DNA of 29,752 nt from a virus. Position 1 is the first letter of the stretch; every line of letters begins with the position of its first letter. Made by a program: the position numbers and the translations under genes. Shown piece by piece: positions 19,895 through 28,126 of this stretch. Where the stretch lies: the IMG/VR virus record IMGVR_UViG_3300032164_000055, positions 1 to 29,752 of that record; one strand, written 5' to 3'. Under the pieces are notes generated by a model. That model was not told the origin of the DNA, made no database searches, and saw only the letters and a program-made list of their open reading frames with translations.

Positions 19895-20241
19895 CCCCTG
19901 GCCAAGAAATAGAGCAAACGCTGATGAGCGTCCTGTCCGATGCCCTGCAAGAAGGTTTGCGCAGCGGTAGGCGATCCGAAATAGAAGAGCGTCTGGTGGC
20001 CTGGTTGGATTTTACGGCCCGTAAAAAACCCGTTAGCGACCTGGAGCAGCGGCTGGAGCAAATGCGTAAACGAATTCACGTCCTGGCCCAGAGCTTGGAC
20101 ATAAATTGTGAGAGCGGTGTGGCGGTAGTTAAGGCATCGGGCGAATCGGACAGCACGTTGAAAATGCTGGAGCGTGGAACAGATTGGTTTGATCCCGCTG
20201 ACGATGTGACCGAAATAATCGTAGCGGCAGTTTTAGGCTGA
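19891..20241 (+). CDS. Small protein of unknown function
   Basis: A 116-residue, mostly helical protein (EIEQTLMSVLSDALQEGLRSGRRSEIEERLVAWLDF, then VSDLEQRLEQMRKRIHVLAQSL). The second helix has heptad spacing and may be a coiled coil. No family is recognised. Translationally coupled to the neck-type gene through ATGA, and followed 26 bases later by another small gene. Confidence 0.55.
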   Translation: MTPGQEIEQTLMSVLSDALQEGLRSGRRSEIEERLVAWLDFTARKKPVSDLEQRLEQMRKRIHVLAQSLDINCESGVAVVKASGESDSTLKMLERGTDWFDPADDVTEIIVAAVLG

Positions 20242-20267
20242 AGCAGACATCGAACGTAGATAATTCT

Positions 20268-20537
20268 ATGAAGACGGAACGAATCGAACAAATTTTGACT
20301 GAGTGTGACGGCAGCCCCAGCGCGATCAAAGGAGCCGTTAACCGCATCCTGTCGGAAGACACGGATATCTCCGTTGGTGCCACCGTGGGCGTCGTGGAGG
20401 CGGAAACCTCAATGGGTATGGTCGGCAAGGGCAAGGTCAAATCGTTTTCGGCGGATAAACAGTATGCCGACGTTGAATTTGACGATGGCCGGGTTGTGCC
20501 CTGCCTGACCAACACCCTCTATCTTGTCGGCGCATAG
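20268..20537 (+). CDS. Small protein with SH3-like half, unknown
   Basis: An 89-residue protein. Residues 1-30 are helical (ERIEQILTECDGSPSAIKGAVNRIL). The second half, GKGKVKSFSADKQYADVEFDDGRVVPCLTNTLYLV, has the strand order of a small SH3-like or KOW-like barrel. No function is recognised. It is last before the strong terminator at 20569-20606. Confidence 0.55.
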   Translation: MKTERIEQILTECDGSPSAIKGAVNRILSEDTDISVGATVGVVEAETSMGMVGKGKVKSFSADKQYADVEFDDGRVVPCLTNTLYLVGA

Positions 20538-20568
20538 CGATCGCCCTCGTTCTGCTTCGCATAGGTCC

Positions 20569-20606
20569 AAAAGCCAGTCGTTTGTTGGAACAAACGACTG
20601 GCTTTT
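20569..20606 (+). terminator. Strong intrinsic terminator
   Basis: AAAAGCCAGTCGTTTG (20569-20584) is perfectly complementary over 16 bp to 20591-20606, with the 6-base loop TTGGAA. The A-run on one side and T-run on the other (CTTTTCATTTT) let it work in either direction. It separates the neck-type group from the sheath operon, which therefore needs its own promoter or antitermination. Confidence 0.92.
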
Positions 20607-20624
20607 CATTTTGCTACTTAAGGC

Positions 20625-21947
20625 ATGCCGATCAATCGACCGGATAAGGTGATGGATGTGAGGCCGGGCAGCCTCGACGTCACGTCGATGCGCTACCATG
20701 AACTTTGGTTGCAGCGCTGGCTGTACGCCCACTTTTATGTTCGGGAGGGATATCCAGTGCCAGTGGTCTTCAGCACGCCCATGGATGCGTTCTCTTTGTT
20801 TTCCAAGCTTTGGGCCGACGAGAGCAATCCTTTCGCTTACCTTTTCGGCCTGAAAGATGCCCAGGGGACGCCGCTGTACGAACCCTATCCTTCGCCTGTG
20901 CGCTATCCGTTGATTTCGGTGTCACGCCAGGGCATAAAGTTGCGCTCTTACCAGAATTTCTCCACGCATCGTTGGCGGCACTTGAATTGGCCTACGGTAA
21001 GTGACACTCAGGCCGTCCCGGGCAAAGTTCAGGTGGGGAACGATCTCACCAAGTGCCAGTTGGGTGAGGTGATGGTTTCGCGCATGCCAATGGCCTTCGA
21101 TTACCGGTTTCAAATCGACCACTTTTGCCTGCGTCCCGATACCCAGGCCTACTTTATCGAGAAGCTGCTGAACCAATTTTGGCGCACCGGCGGTGGAATT
21201 TTGCAGACCTGGATGGACATCGAGTACCCAGGGTGGGGCCACCAGTACATCCGAATTTACGCCGAAGGCGATATTGACAACCGCCCTCCAGACGAGACGG
21301 CTAACCAGGATAAGCATGTTGAATTTCGAACCTCGTTCACGCTGGTGATCGAGGGCTTTGATATCGACGTAGCGTACAAAACGTTCCCTGCGCTGTGGAA
21401 GCTGGTGGCCACCAGTGCTCGGATAGACGACTTGGATCGGCTGCTTTTGCCTTCGTTTACAACCGATCTTAGAGTGAACGGCACCAATCAGGTTTTGGAT
21501 AGCCGTGTTGACATCCCGCCGTCAGGAACCTGCCAGTCCAGCATTCGTTACAACGACTATATCGAAAGTGGCAGCCAGCACATCTATGCAGGCATGACGC
21601 TGGGAGGTGGAACGGTCACTTACGCGTCTTACGGCACAGGCACCAATGCCATGGCCCAATACGTGGCCACGGGATCGGTGGTGTCCGCCGAGGCAGACGT
21701 TTTTGGCACCTACTTGATGACCGTTTTTATCAAGCATGGAACCTTTAGCGGGACGGCCTCTAGCACGACCACGACTTTTGGCACCTACGAAAGCGCAATT
21801 GTAGGCGCGGTGGCTGGCCCCGATCAGTTCGCCATGACGGTAAGTACTGTGGGAACGTCCTTGCTCATGGTCTGGGGCACAGATGCGGGCACGGACGCTT
21901 GGGCAAGCGTAAGCAGTTCTGTTTTCGGCACATATCAATTGGCATAG
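20625..21947 (+). CDS. Putative tail completion / sheath-end protein
   Basis: A 440-residue protein. The first 265 residues form a conserved-looking unit: RYHELWLQRWLYAHFYVREGYPVPVVFSTPMDAFSLFSKLW, PYPSPVRYPLISVSRQG, FSTHRWRHLNWPTV and a long beta part. It resembles a family in large phages that I associate with tail completion (T4 gp15-like), but no motif proves this. The last 150 residues are a Thr/Ser/Gly-rich beta region with three FGTY copies, unlike the rest, perhaps a surface-exposed extension. It begins 18 bases after the terminator; the next gene starts one base after its stop. Confidence 0.5.
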   Translation: MPINRPDKVMDVRPGSLDVTSMRYHELWLQRWLYAHFYVREGYPVPVVFSTPMDAFSLFSKLWADESNPFAYLFGLKDAQGTPLYEPYPSPVRYPLISVSRQGIKLRSYQNFSTHRWRHLNWPTVSDTQAVPGKVQVGNDLTKCQLGEVMVSRMPMAFDYRFQIDHFCLRPDTQAYFIEKLLNQFWRTGGGILQTWMDIEYPGWGHQYIRIYAEGDIDNRPPDETANQDKHVEFRTSFTLVIEGFDIDVAYKTFPALWKLVATSARIDDLDRLLLPSFTTDLRVNGTNQVLDSRVDIPPSGTCQSSIRYNDYIESGSQHIYAGMTLGGGTVTYASYGTGTNAMAQYVATGSVVSAEADVFGTYLMTVFIKHGTFSGTASSTTTTFGTYESAIVGAVAGPDQFAMTVSTVGTSLLMVWGTDAGTDAWASVSSSVFGTYQLA

Positions 21948-21948
21948 T

Positions 21949-23139
21949 ATGAATGGAAATGTTTTTCCGACAAGCTACATGGGGCTGCGTGGCGCGATTC
22001 AGGTTAGCGTGCTACAGCGGGGCAGAGTGCTGCTTCGTCGCCCGCCGCAAAGGAATTTAATCCTCAATCAAGGTTTGGATCAATTTGGGTCCACGACGCT
22101 CCTGTCCTGTCTGGCCTATATGACCATCGGGACTGGATCGACGGCTACGGAAGTGGATTCAGGAGCAGTCAATATCTCTACGGCTAGCGGGTTGCTGACA
22201 GCGGGCTCTACTGGATTTTTGGCCGGTGACTCCACAGACGTGGGCAAGACGTTCAAAATGAAAAATCTGGGCAACGTCTACCAGGTTACTGCGCCCAGCA
22301 GCACCACTCAGTGCACGGTGACGCCTACCACGACCGCCGGTCCCGATACCTTCATTTTGTACCACACCCAGCAGACAGGCTTGGAGGCCGAAATAGCCGG
22401 TCAGCGTTCCGCCAGCTACCTGGCGGAAGTAGGGGCCAACGGATCGTCAACCGTGGCTGGGGTTACCACCCATATGCGCACGTACAACGGCTTGGCCCAG
22501 ACCGTGGCCTGCGCCATAAACGAAATTGGGTTCAGCCCAAGCGCGACGGAGACCACCAACCTGTTTTCCCGAATCAAGCTGTCTGAACCGCTTAGCCTGG
22601 ATGTTGGCCAACGGTTGCAAGTTATCTACCGGGTCGAAGTTTTGGTATCGCCCGTAACGCCGCTCACTTATGCCACTTCGCCTATCGGAGGCTGGGCCAG
22701 CGGCACGGGCACGCTACAGCACTCGATTATTCCGTCAGATTACGTCTCATCGGTCGATGGCAGCGCCGCTTTTGGCGTTAATTCGGCTGATGGCCTGCGT
22801 TATTCGTCGGTATTTGAGCCTAAATCGATCAACAACATCTCCGTGCGCCTGGACACGGATTCCAGCGCGCATCCAACCTACGGCAGCCTGGTTAGCACCG
22901 CTGGAACTACAGAGGACGCCGTGGCCTCGCTCAGCACTTACGTGCTTGGGTCCTACACGCGGGATAAGCAGGCGACGTTTGTGGAGGCCTACGGTAATCG
23001 ATCGGATTGGCGCAGCTATTATCTGTACCAAGGTGTGGTGGGTTCAGGCCCCCGTTTTCTTTTTGATTCAGCACAGGCCAAATCAGATTCGTACGTGTTG
23101 ACCTTGGGGGTGCGCACCACGTGGGGGCGCACGCTCTGA
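21949..23139 (+). CDS. Putative virion/tail structural protein
   Basis: A 396-residue beta-rich protein. Near the N terminus, RNLILNQGLDQFG...YMTIGTGST is the pattern of phage tail and fibre-associated proteins that read NLI...GL......IGTGT. The rest is Ser/Thr/Gly-rich with many strands. The 178-aa product at 26146 has an equivalent segment (NLYTDQGRQLLAYAF...FGVGTGT), so the two may be related. It lies between the putative tail completion gene and the sheath gene. The exact place in the virion is unknown. Confidence 0.6.
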   Translation: MNGNVFPTSYMGLRGAIQVSVLQRGRVLLRRPPQRNLILNQGLDQFGSTTLLSCLAYMTIGTGSTATEVDSGAVNISTASGLLTAGSTGFLAGDSTDVGKTFKMKNLGNVYQVTAPSSTTQCTVTPTTTAGPDTFILYHTQQTGLEAEIAGQRSASYLAEVGANGSSTVAGVTTHMRTYNGLAQTVACAINEIGFSPSATETTNLFSRIKLSEPLSLDVGQRLQVIYRVEVLVSPVTPLTYATSPIGGWASGTGTLQHSIIPSDYVSSVDGSAAFGVNSADGLRYSSVFEPKSINNISVRLDTDSSAHPTYGSLVSTAGTTEDAVASLSTYVLGSYTRDKQATFVEAYGNRSDWRSYYLYQGVVGSGPRFLFDSAQAKSDSYVLTLGVRTTWGRTL

Positions 23140-23182
23140 GAGCAAACGTAAACGGCAAGGTGTTCGAGGATCAAACGTAGTT

Positions 23183-23224
23183 ATGGCGAACAAGATGTCG
23201 CGAAAGAAAAACAGAGGTAAGTAA
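23183..23224 (+). CDS. Possible 13-aa leader peptide before the sheath gene
   Basis: ATG to TAA encodes MANKMSRKKNRGK, very basic. Its stop lies three bases before the sheath ATG, and the sheath Shine-Dalgarno sequence AGAGGT (23213-23218) lies inside it. The first three codons give MAN, as in the sheath. It could be a coupling peptide or a chance frame. Confidence 0.3.
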   Translation: MANKMSRKKNRGK

Positions 23225-23227
23225 AGT

Positions 23228-25519
23228 ATGGCAAACAATATTACCGCCAAAACGTTCCCCGGCGTTTACACGAAGATCGTGGACCGAAGCTTTTTGATTC
23301 CGCAGGTGAGCCGGTTTCGTTGCGGGCTCGTCGGCGTTGCGCGCAAAGGGCCTTTCGACACCCCCACTGCGGTTCACTCGCTCACTGAATTTTTGGACAC
23401 GTTTGGACTTCCGTTGGACGGCCAGTACTATCTGGCCAACGCGGTGGCCATCCTGTCCGACATCACCGACGGTATGAAGGTGGTGCGCGTGGGCAAGCAC
23501 CTCCTGGAAAATTCGGGGGCGAAGTTTTATGCGACTACGGCGGAATCGGTCGGCACCATCGCTGGTTATCGCGAGGCCTTGATTTTGAGCCCTACGTTCC
23601 AGGGAGACGTGGTGTACGCCACAATGAAGCAGGCGGGCAAGCCGAGCACCGTCAATGCCCAGGTTGACTCCGTTGGAACCATCACGGATCACCCCACGCT
23701 TTCGGACGCCGCCTTGGTTCGGTTCACGATGAACGCAGGCGATCCGTTTCCAGTCAAAGCGGCCTACGACAGCGCGGGAGCGGACGTTTACTATTCGGTG
23801 GGTGTGCCAGGGGCCAATTCTGCTGAAGCCGTCTTGTACACCACAACGTACGGGTCCAACTCGACGGATTACGAGGACAATCCCATCTATGGTGGCCCGC
23901 TGGCCTTGACCTGTTCTGGCCAGAAAGGTGCCTACGAATTTCAGTTGAGCGCCGCCTGCATCCCGCAGTACGGAGCGCTGGTGGCAAACGACCGCTTGAA
24001 GATCAAGCAGCCCTACCGGTCCACAACCTGGGAAGTCATGGTGAAGCAAGTTTTGCCCACGGGTGTGGTCAAACTTGAAACCAGCGACCGCACGGACAAG
24101 GGATACCAAGCCCTGTCGCTGCAAGACAACTACACCAATGCCACAATCCACCGCAGCTCGGGCAAAGTCGCGCACCTGTACTTGCAGGCTGCCTCAGCAG
24201 GTGATTGGGCAAACGGTGAAGACCCCAGCACGGGATTGTTCGTAAAAGTTCGGCCTGGCGGCCCTTCAGGCACCAAGAAGCTTGAAGTTTACGAAAATGG
24301 CGCTCTTCGGGAAACGATCGACGGCTTGTTTGACGGCGCGAGCACGGGCACAAACAGCTATGTTTCGCGCATCAATGCCAAGTCGGCCTACATCACTGTG
24401 TCCGAGGTCTTTAGCTCTCCGAGTACTGACCCTACCACGCAGTTTATCCCGGCCAATTATGCCTACGGTTGGGCTAGCGGGACGCCGGTTAACGCTGGAG
24501 TCGGCGATAGCGGCGGCTGTTTCAGAGGCGGCTACAACGGTGAGGCCGCGTCCTCTACCGACTTCGTTGGTGGATTCGATACGACGACGGAGCGTTTCAC
24601 GGGTATCCAGTCCTTTGTGGACACCGACAACGTCAAGATCGACATCTTGGCCTGCCCTGGCATCACGGATGCCACGCCTGGCTCGACGCCAAACGATACC
24701 TATGAGCCGTTTAGCGATGCGGACACGACGGGCGTCCATCGCAAGATGGCGGAGGTGGCGCGGGCCGTCAATGCCTTGGCCTTGATCGAGGTACCGCCCG
24801 GCATCAATGCACGAGGCGCGGTTGATTGGCACAACGGCACGGGTCTCTACTCGGGACGTGGCCGAATCGATAGCTGCAATATTTCCTGCTTCTGGAACTG
24901 GTTTACGATCACTGATCCGTTTACGCAGGAAGACAAGTGGGTTCCGCCCACCTTGGGCGCACTGCGCTGTCTGGCCTACACCTTCGACCGCGATAAGCCC
25001 TGGTACGTGGCAGCGGGCGACATTCGCGGGCTTATCCCTGAGGCCAAGACGGTTGAATTTGAGCACGTTAGCGAGGAAACGAAGCAGGCGATGTACGGTA
25101 ATGGCCAGTCGGTCAATCCGATATTGCTGGATGGCGGGCAGATCAAGATCTGGGGCGAGCGCACGATGCAGATCGCCGAAAGCCGCCTGTCGGCTAACCA
25201 CAACGTGATTCTCGTCAATTACGTGGTCAGCAACTTGGCCACTGTTGGCCGTAGGTTCGTATTCGAACCCAACGATCCTGAGCTGTTGATGCGTGTTCAC
25301 TTGGCCTTCACTGAGTTTTTGGAAAAGGTCAAAACCGAACGGGGCCTTGAAGATTACAACTTGGTGATCGACAGCAGCAACAATAACGCGGACACCCGCA
25401 ACCGGCGCGAAGTTATTGTTGATTTGGCCCTGGTTCCTACGGAATCCGTTGAGCGGATTTACATCACGGCTACGGTCTTTGCCAGCGGGGCGAAGATTAA
25501 CGCGCTTACGTCGGAATAG
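23228..25519 (+). CDS. Tail sheath protein
   Basis: A 763-residue contractile sheath protein. The N terminus reads FPGVYTKIVDRSF, the usual sheath start. The C-terminal 200 residues carry the conserved domain: QSVNPILLDGGQIKIWGERTM, ANHNVILVNYVVSNLATVGRRFVFEPNDPELLMRVHLAFTEFL, GLEDYNLVIDSSNNNADTRNRREVIVDLALVPTESVERIYI. The core domain fixes the subunit to tube and neighbours; the middle insertion domains (about 150-450) are expected on the surface. It is longer than T4 gp18 (659 residues), with the extra length in the middle. The ribosome binding site AGAGGT is ten bases before the ATG, one of the two best in the window, fitting very high expression. The tube gene follows after 18 bases. Confidence 0.95.
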   Translation: MANNITAKTFPGVYTKIVDRSFLIPQVSRFRCGLVGVARKGPFDTPTAVHSLTEFLDTFGLPLDGQYYLANAVAILSDITDGMKVVRVGKHLLENSGAKFYATTAESVGTIAGYREALILSPTFQGDVVYATMKQAGKPSTVNAQVDSVGTITDHPTLSDAALVRFTMNAGDPFPVKAAYDSAGADVYYSVGVPGANSAEAVLYTTTYGSNSTDYEDNPIYGGPLALTCSGQKGAYEFQLSAACIPQYGALVANDRLKIKQPYRSTTWEVMVKQVLPTGVVKLETSDRTDKGYQALSLQDNYTNATIHRSSGKVAHLYLQAASAGDWANGEDPSTGLFVKVRPGGPSGTKKLEVYENGALRETIDGLFDGASTGTNSYVSRINAKSAYITVSEVFSSPSTDPTTQFIPANYAYGWASGTPVNAGVGDSGGCFRGGYNGEAASSTDFVGGFDTTTERFTGIQSFVDTDNVKIDILACPGITDATPGSTPNDTYEPFSDADTTGVHRKMAEVARAVNALALIEVPPGINARGAVDWHNGTGLYSGRGRIDSCNISCFWNWFTITDPFTQEDKWVPPTLGALRCLAYTFDRDKPWYVAAGDIRGLIPEAKTVEFEHVSEETKQAMYGNGQSVNPILLDGGQIKIWGERTMQIAESRLSANHNVILVNYVVSNLATVGRRFVFEPNDPELLMRVHLAFTEFLEKVKTERGLEDYNLVIDSSNNNADTRNRREVIVDLALVPTESVERIYITATVFASGAKINALTSE

Positions 25520-25537
25520 GCAATCAAAGGTAAAGAT

Positions 25538-26149
25538 ATGGCATTTCTAAACTACAAGAATGCGTTTGCATCTCAGGTCGATGGTTCTCAGTTGGACCTT
25601 CAACGCGCTGACCTCTTCAAGGTAGTGCTGGAGCTGCCTAGGGCTCTAGGACTCAGGTGGGATGAGCATGTGGAGTTTGCCGTGGAGAAGTTCCCCTTCC
25701 CCGATCGGCAAAAAGAGGTCATTCCCATAAAGTACATGCAGCAGACCAACCTCATGATTGGAGCCGACGCGGCCATGTCGCCGGTTGAAATCCCCGTGCG
25801 CTACGCTTTTGCGCAGCGCACAGCGGAAGCCCTGGAAAAGTGGTTTTACCTGATTGCCAACCCCCTCACCGGCGGCACTGGCCTTACCTCTGCGGTCAAG
25901 TGCATGGGGGAGGTATGGTGGATGGTGCCGAATCAGGCGAAGCAAGAAGCAGACGTATCTGGCACGCCCATGCCAAATGAAGCGACCATGATTCCAGGAG
26001 CACACTACGTTTTGGAAGGTTGCTGGATCAAAGGTTTGTCCTTCATCGAAGCCGACGTTATGGCCAATGCTTACGTCAACATGAAGTTCACGCTCCAGTG
26101 CGACCGCTGGTACCCCAAAAACATTGATAGCCTTCAATTTCTAGGATGA
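25538..26149 (+). CDS. Tail tube protein
   Basis: A 203-residue protein directly after the sheath gene, the usual order (T4 genes 18 and 19). Its length and beta-rich make-up suit a gp19-type tube monomer: DLFKVVLELPRALGL, FPFPDRQKEVIPIKYMQQTNLMIGADAAMSPVEIPVRYAF, RTAEALEKWFYLIANP, then late strands GCWIKGLSFIEADVMANAYVNMKFTLQCDRWYP. Tube monomers stack as hexameric rings inside the sheath. The leader AAAGG is seven bases before the ATG, a strong site. Its stop overlaps the next start (ATGA). Confidence 0.88.
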   Translation: MAFLNYKNAFASQVDGSQLDLQRADLFKVVLELPRALGLRWDEHVEFAVEKFPFPDRQKEVIPIKYMQQTNLMIGADAAMSPVEIPVRYAFAQRTAEALEKWFYLIANPLTGGTGLTSAVKCMGEVWWMVPNQAKQEADVSGTPMPNEATMIPGAHYVLEGCWIKGLSFIEADVMANAYVNMKFTLQCDRWYPKNIDSLQFLG

Positions 26150-26682
26150 GACCCGAGGGATTAGTTACCGTCAGCCGAATCGTTGACTCGACTGGGAAAG
26201 TTATCCCGATCGAGGATGCAATTCGCTATGGCTGGCTGCCTCGCGAAGTGGAGCCTGTGCCTCCTGGGTGGGGAGTTGGGCGCGACGAGGCGTGTCTTGG
26301 GCGCAACCTATACACCGACCAGGGACGGCAGCTGTTGGCCTATGCCTTTGCTTTTCGGTCCCCGATCCAAAATTTCGTTTGCAGCAAGTTTGGGGTGGGA
26401 ACAGGAACGGCGTCGGCCAACGCCTCTGACGTGGCGCTGGAAGCCCCTGTGGCCCTGGCAAGCGGCAGTTTAGTTGGCTCAGTGGACAGCATCGATTTTC
26501 TGTCCGCGTTCGTGGTTCGGATCGCCTTCACCCTGGGCTTGGCCGATTGCAACGGTAGCCTGCTAACCGAGCAGGGCTTGTTTTCGGGCAACGATTCATT
26601 GATCGCGCGACGGGTCCGAACGGTGGGTATCGCAAAGGATTCTACTTTTTCCCCCTCGTTTACTTGGCGCGTTCGTTTTTAG
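26146..26682 (+). CDS. Putative virion protein coupled to the tube gene
   Basis: A 178-residue protein. The N-terminal 50 residues include IVDSTGKVIPIEDAIRYGWLP. From NLYTDQGRQLLAYAFAFR to FGVGTGTASANASDVALEAPV it follows the same pattern as the 396-aa product at 21949 and other phage tail proteins. The end (SLIARRVRTVGIAKDSTFSPSFTWRVRF) is a typical closing strand. The start overlaps the tube stop. Its place in the particle is unknown. Confidence 0.55.
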   Translation: MRPEGLVTVSRIVDSTGKVIPIEDAIRYGWLPREVEPVPPGWGVGRDEACLGRNLYTDQGRQLLAYAFAFRSPIQNFVCSKFGVGTGTASANASDVALEAPVALASGSLVGSVDSIDFLSAFVVRIAFTLGLADCNGSLLTEQGLFSGNDSLIARRVRTVGIAKDSTFSPSFTWRVRF

Positions 26683-26709
26683 TTAAGTAATTTGCATTAA
26701 GGCACTTAT

Positions 26710-27066
26710 ATGATTATTCACTGCACAGATGGCGCAGTTGTGGGCGAAACTTCATCGGTCATGTTTACGATCGGCCCCCAGCAAGGTCCTATCGCCGCGC
26801 TGCTGGTTCTCAAGAACTCTGGGGTGAATACGCTCAACTACCGGCTCCAAGAATTTAACGGATCAACGTGGGTTGACCTGGGTGCCTCGGGAACCGACTT
26901 TTACACAACCCTCAGTGCTAATGAGGTTCGGGCGTTCAAGGTGACCTCCACCTATCCTCAGGTCCAATGTGTGGCTAATGCGAGTGGCGGGGCTTACCTG
27001 GACATTTCGCTGACGAGGTACTACAACCGGCCTTCGGGCGGCTCGTTCCCGATCCTCGCCCTCTAA
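26710..27066 (+). CDS. Small beta-rich virion-type protein
   Basis: A 118-residue protein with strands throughout (AALLVLKNSGVNTLNYRLQEFNGSTWVDLGASG, TLSANEVRAFKVTSTYPQVQCVANASGGAYLDISLTRYYNR). The LKNSGVNTLNYRLQE segment is typical of small immunoglobulin-like phage proteins, such as head or tail decoration. It is last in the sheath operon, and its stop overlaps the convergent nuclease gene by four bases. No family is named. Confidence 0.55.
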   Translation: MIIHCTDGAVVGETSSVMFTIGPQQGPIAALLVLKNSGVNTLNYRLQEFNGSTWVDLGASGTDFYTTLSANEVRAFKVTSTYPQVQCVANASGGAYLDISLTRYYNRPSGGSFPILAL

Positions 27067-27935
27067 TCTTTGGGGATATCCTCTTCGTCGCCATCGATAA
27101 CAGTGGCGGTGCGCTTGCTGTACCGACGGTAAAAAGGTCGATAAAAGTCCATCAGCCCAGGCAAGCGCAACTTTTCGGCCACGGCTAGATCTGCGGGGAC
27201 GATGGGGGCAGGTTCAGGGACATCGGGAACGTCCGTGTGCAGCAGCGTCAGATCCAGATCGGCCAAGAACCCGTCTCGGGTCTGAGCCGGTATTTGAGCC
27301 AAAATAACATCGAATGCTTCCTCGAAGGTCATTTCGGGCGTTACCGCTTCGAACAGCTTTTTTACCTTTGCAGGCCCCCAGCCCTTGATGCCACCTACCA
27401 GGTCCACCTTGTCGCCCAGGATGGCTTGGGCAATGGCTATCTGCCTGGGGCTTTTTACATGCCAGTGATCCAGAATGGCACGGTTATTGAGCACGGCTTT
27501 CTTGTTCAAGGAGTAGTAGAAGGTGTGATGGCCAGCCAGCTGTTGGAGGTCCTTGTCGCCGCTGACCACGTACACAGTGGTATCCTGGGCGCTGTTTTCG
27601 ACTGCCGTGGCCACAATGTCATCGGCTTCGTACCTGTCCGACACGTGCTGGGCGGCATGGAACAGCAGATCAAGGTGCCCTACAACCAGTTCGGCAACGG
27701 CGTAGTAGTCATTGGGCTTGGGCTGCCGGTGCTTGTCGCGCCCCCCAGCGCCATCCCAGGCAAAAAGCAGTCTATCTGGTCGCGATCCTAAATTTCCATT
27801 ATGGTCATTCAGCAGTGCGATGACGGTGTTCAAAGCGGCACACAGGGCGTCGCGGGGATTGCCCGTGGAGGCCTGCACCGCGTAGAAAGCACGGGCGTAA
27901 ACGCTGTTGCCGTCAACGATAAGATCTGTGGTCAT
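27063..27935 (-). CDS. 5'-nuclease, FEN / T4 RNase H type
   Basis: A 290-residue protein of the 5'-3' exonuclease/flap endonuclease family. Metal-binding acids are visible: D8 (IVDGN), D61, E103/D105/D106 (YEADDIVATA), D127 and D129 (VVSGDKDLQQL), D175 and D178 in GDKVDLVGGIKGWGPAKVKKL, which is the helix-three-turn-helix DNA-binding block. The enzyme removes RNA primers and 5' flaps during lagging-strand synthesis. The last 70 residues, with a proline-rich stretch (PDVPEPAPIVP), are less conserved. The start overlaps the previous stop (AAATGA). It is the last gene of the right-hand minus-strand operon with the baseplate hub genes, an odd place for a replication enzyme. Confidence 0.92.
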   Translation of the reverse strand: MTTDLIVDGNSVYARAFYAVQASTGNPRDALCAALNTVIALLNDHNGNLGSRPDRLLFAWDGAGGRDKHRQPKPNDYYAVAELVVGHLDLLFHAAQHVSDRYEADDIVATAVENSAQDTTVYVVSGDKDLQQLAGHHTFYYSLNKKAVLNNRAILDHWHVKSPRQIAIAQAILGDKVDLVGGIKGWGPAKVKKLFEAVTPEMTFEEAFDVILAQIPAQTRDGFLADLDLTLLHTDVPDVPEPAPIVPADLAVAEKLRLPGLMDFYRPFYRRYSKRTATVIDGDEEDIPKD

Positions 27936-28126
27936 TTAGAGGCTAGGTTTTTGTTGTCCTCCACGAGGCGTTCGTTGCGCCAGGTTGTAAACAGGTCCAG
28001 GACATGGTCAGACAGCGTGGCCAGATCAACGACAAAGCCCTTATTGTCGTCCCAGGCGAGATTGAATATTTGCCGCCAGCGCTCGTCTATCCGCGCCGAG
28101 GCGGCCCGAACGAAAAAACTCGGCAT
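27932..28126 (-). CDS. gp51-position small protein, overlapping frame (possible frameshift product)
   Basis: A 64-residue frame (MPSFFVRAASARIDERWRQIFNLAWDDNKGFVVDLATLSDHVLDLFTTWRNERLVEDNKNLASK). It starts inside the end of the gp26-like gene and overlaps it by 86 bases. In T4, gene 51 (baseplate hub assembly) follows gene 26. The ATG has no leader of its own. A run of six T (28118-28113 on the minus strand) lies just after the start, in codons TTT TTT C of the upstream frame. A +1 slip there would fuse this frame to the gp26-like protein. The long helix after residue 10 is plausible for an assembly factor. Alternatives are independent initiation, or a real frame broken by an indel. Confidence 0.55.
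   Translation of the reverse strand: MPSFFVRAASARIDERWRQIFNLAWDDNKGFVVDLATLSDHVLDLFTTWRNERLVEDNKNLASK

Noticed and set aside
23171-25300. Long minus-strand frames of 334 and 344 codons opposite the sheath gene
   Set aside because: The sheath protein is certain on the plus strand; these are antisense shadows that arise from codon bias.
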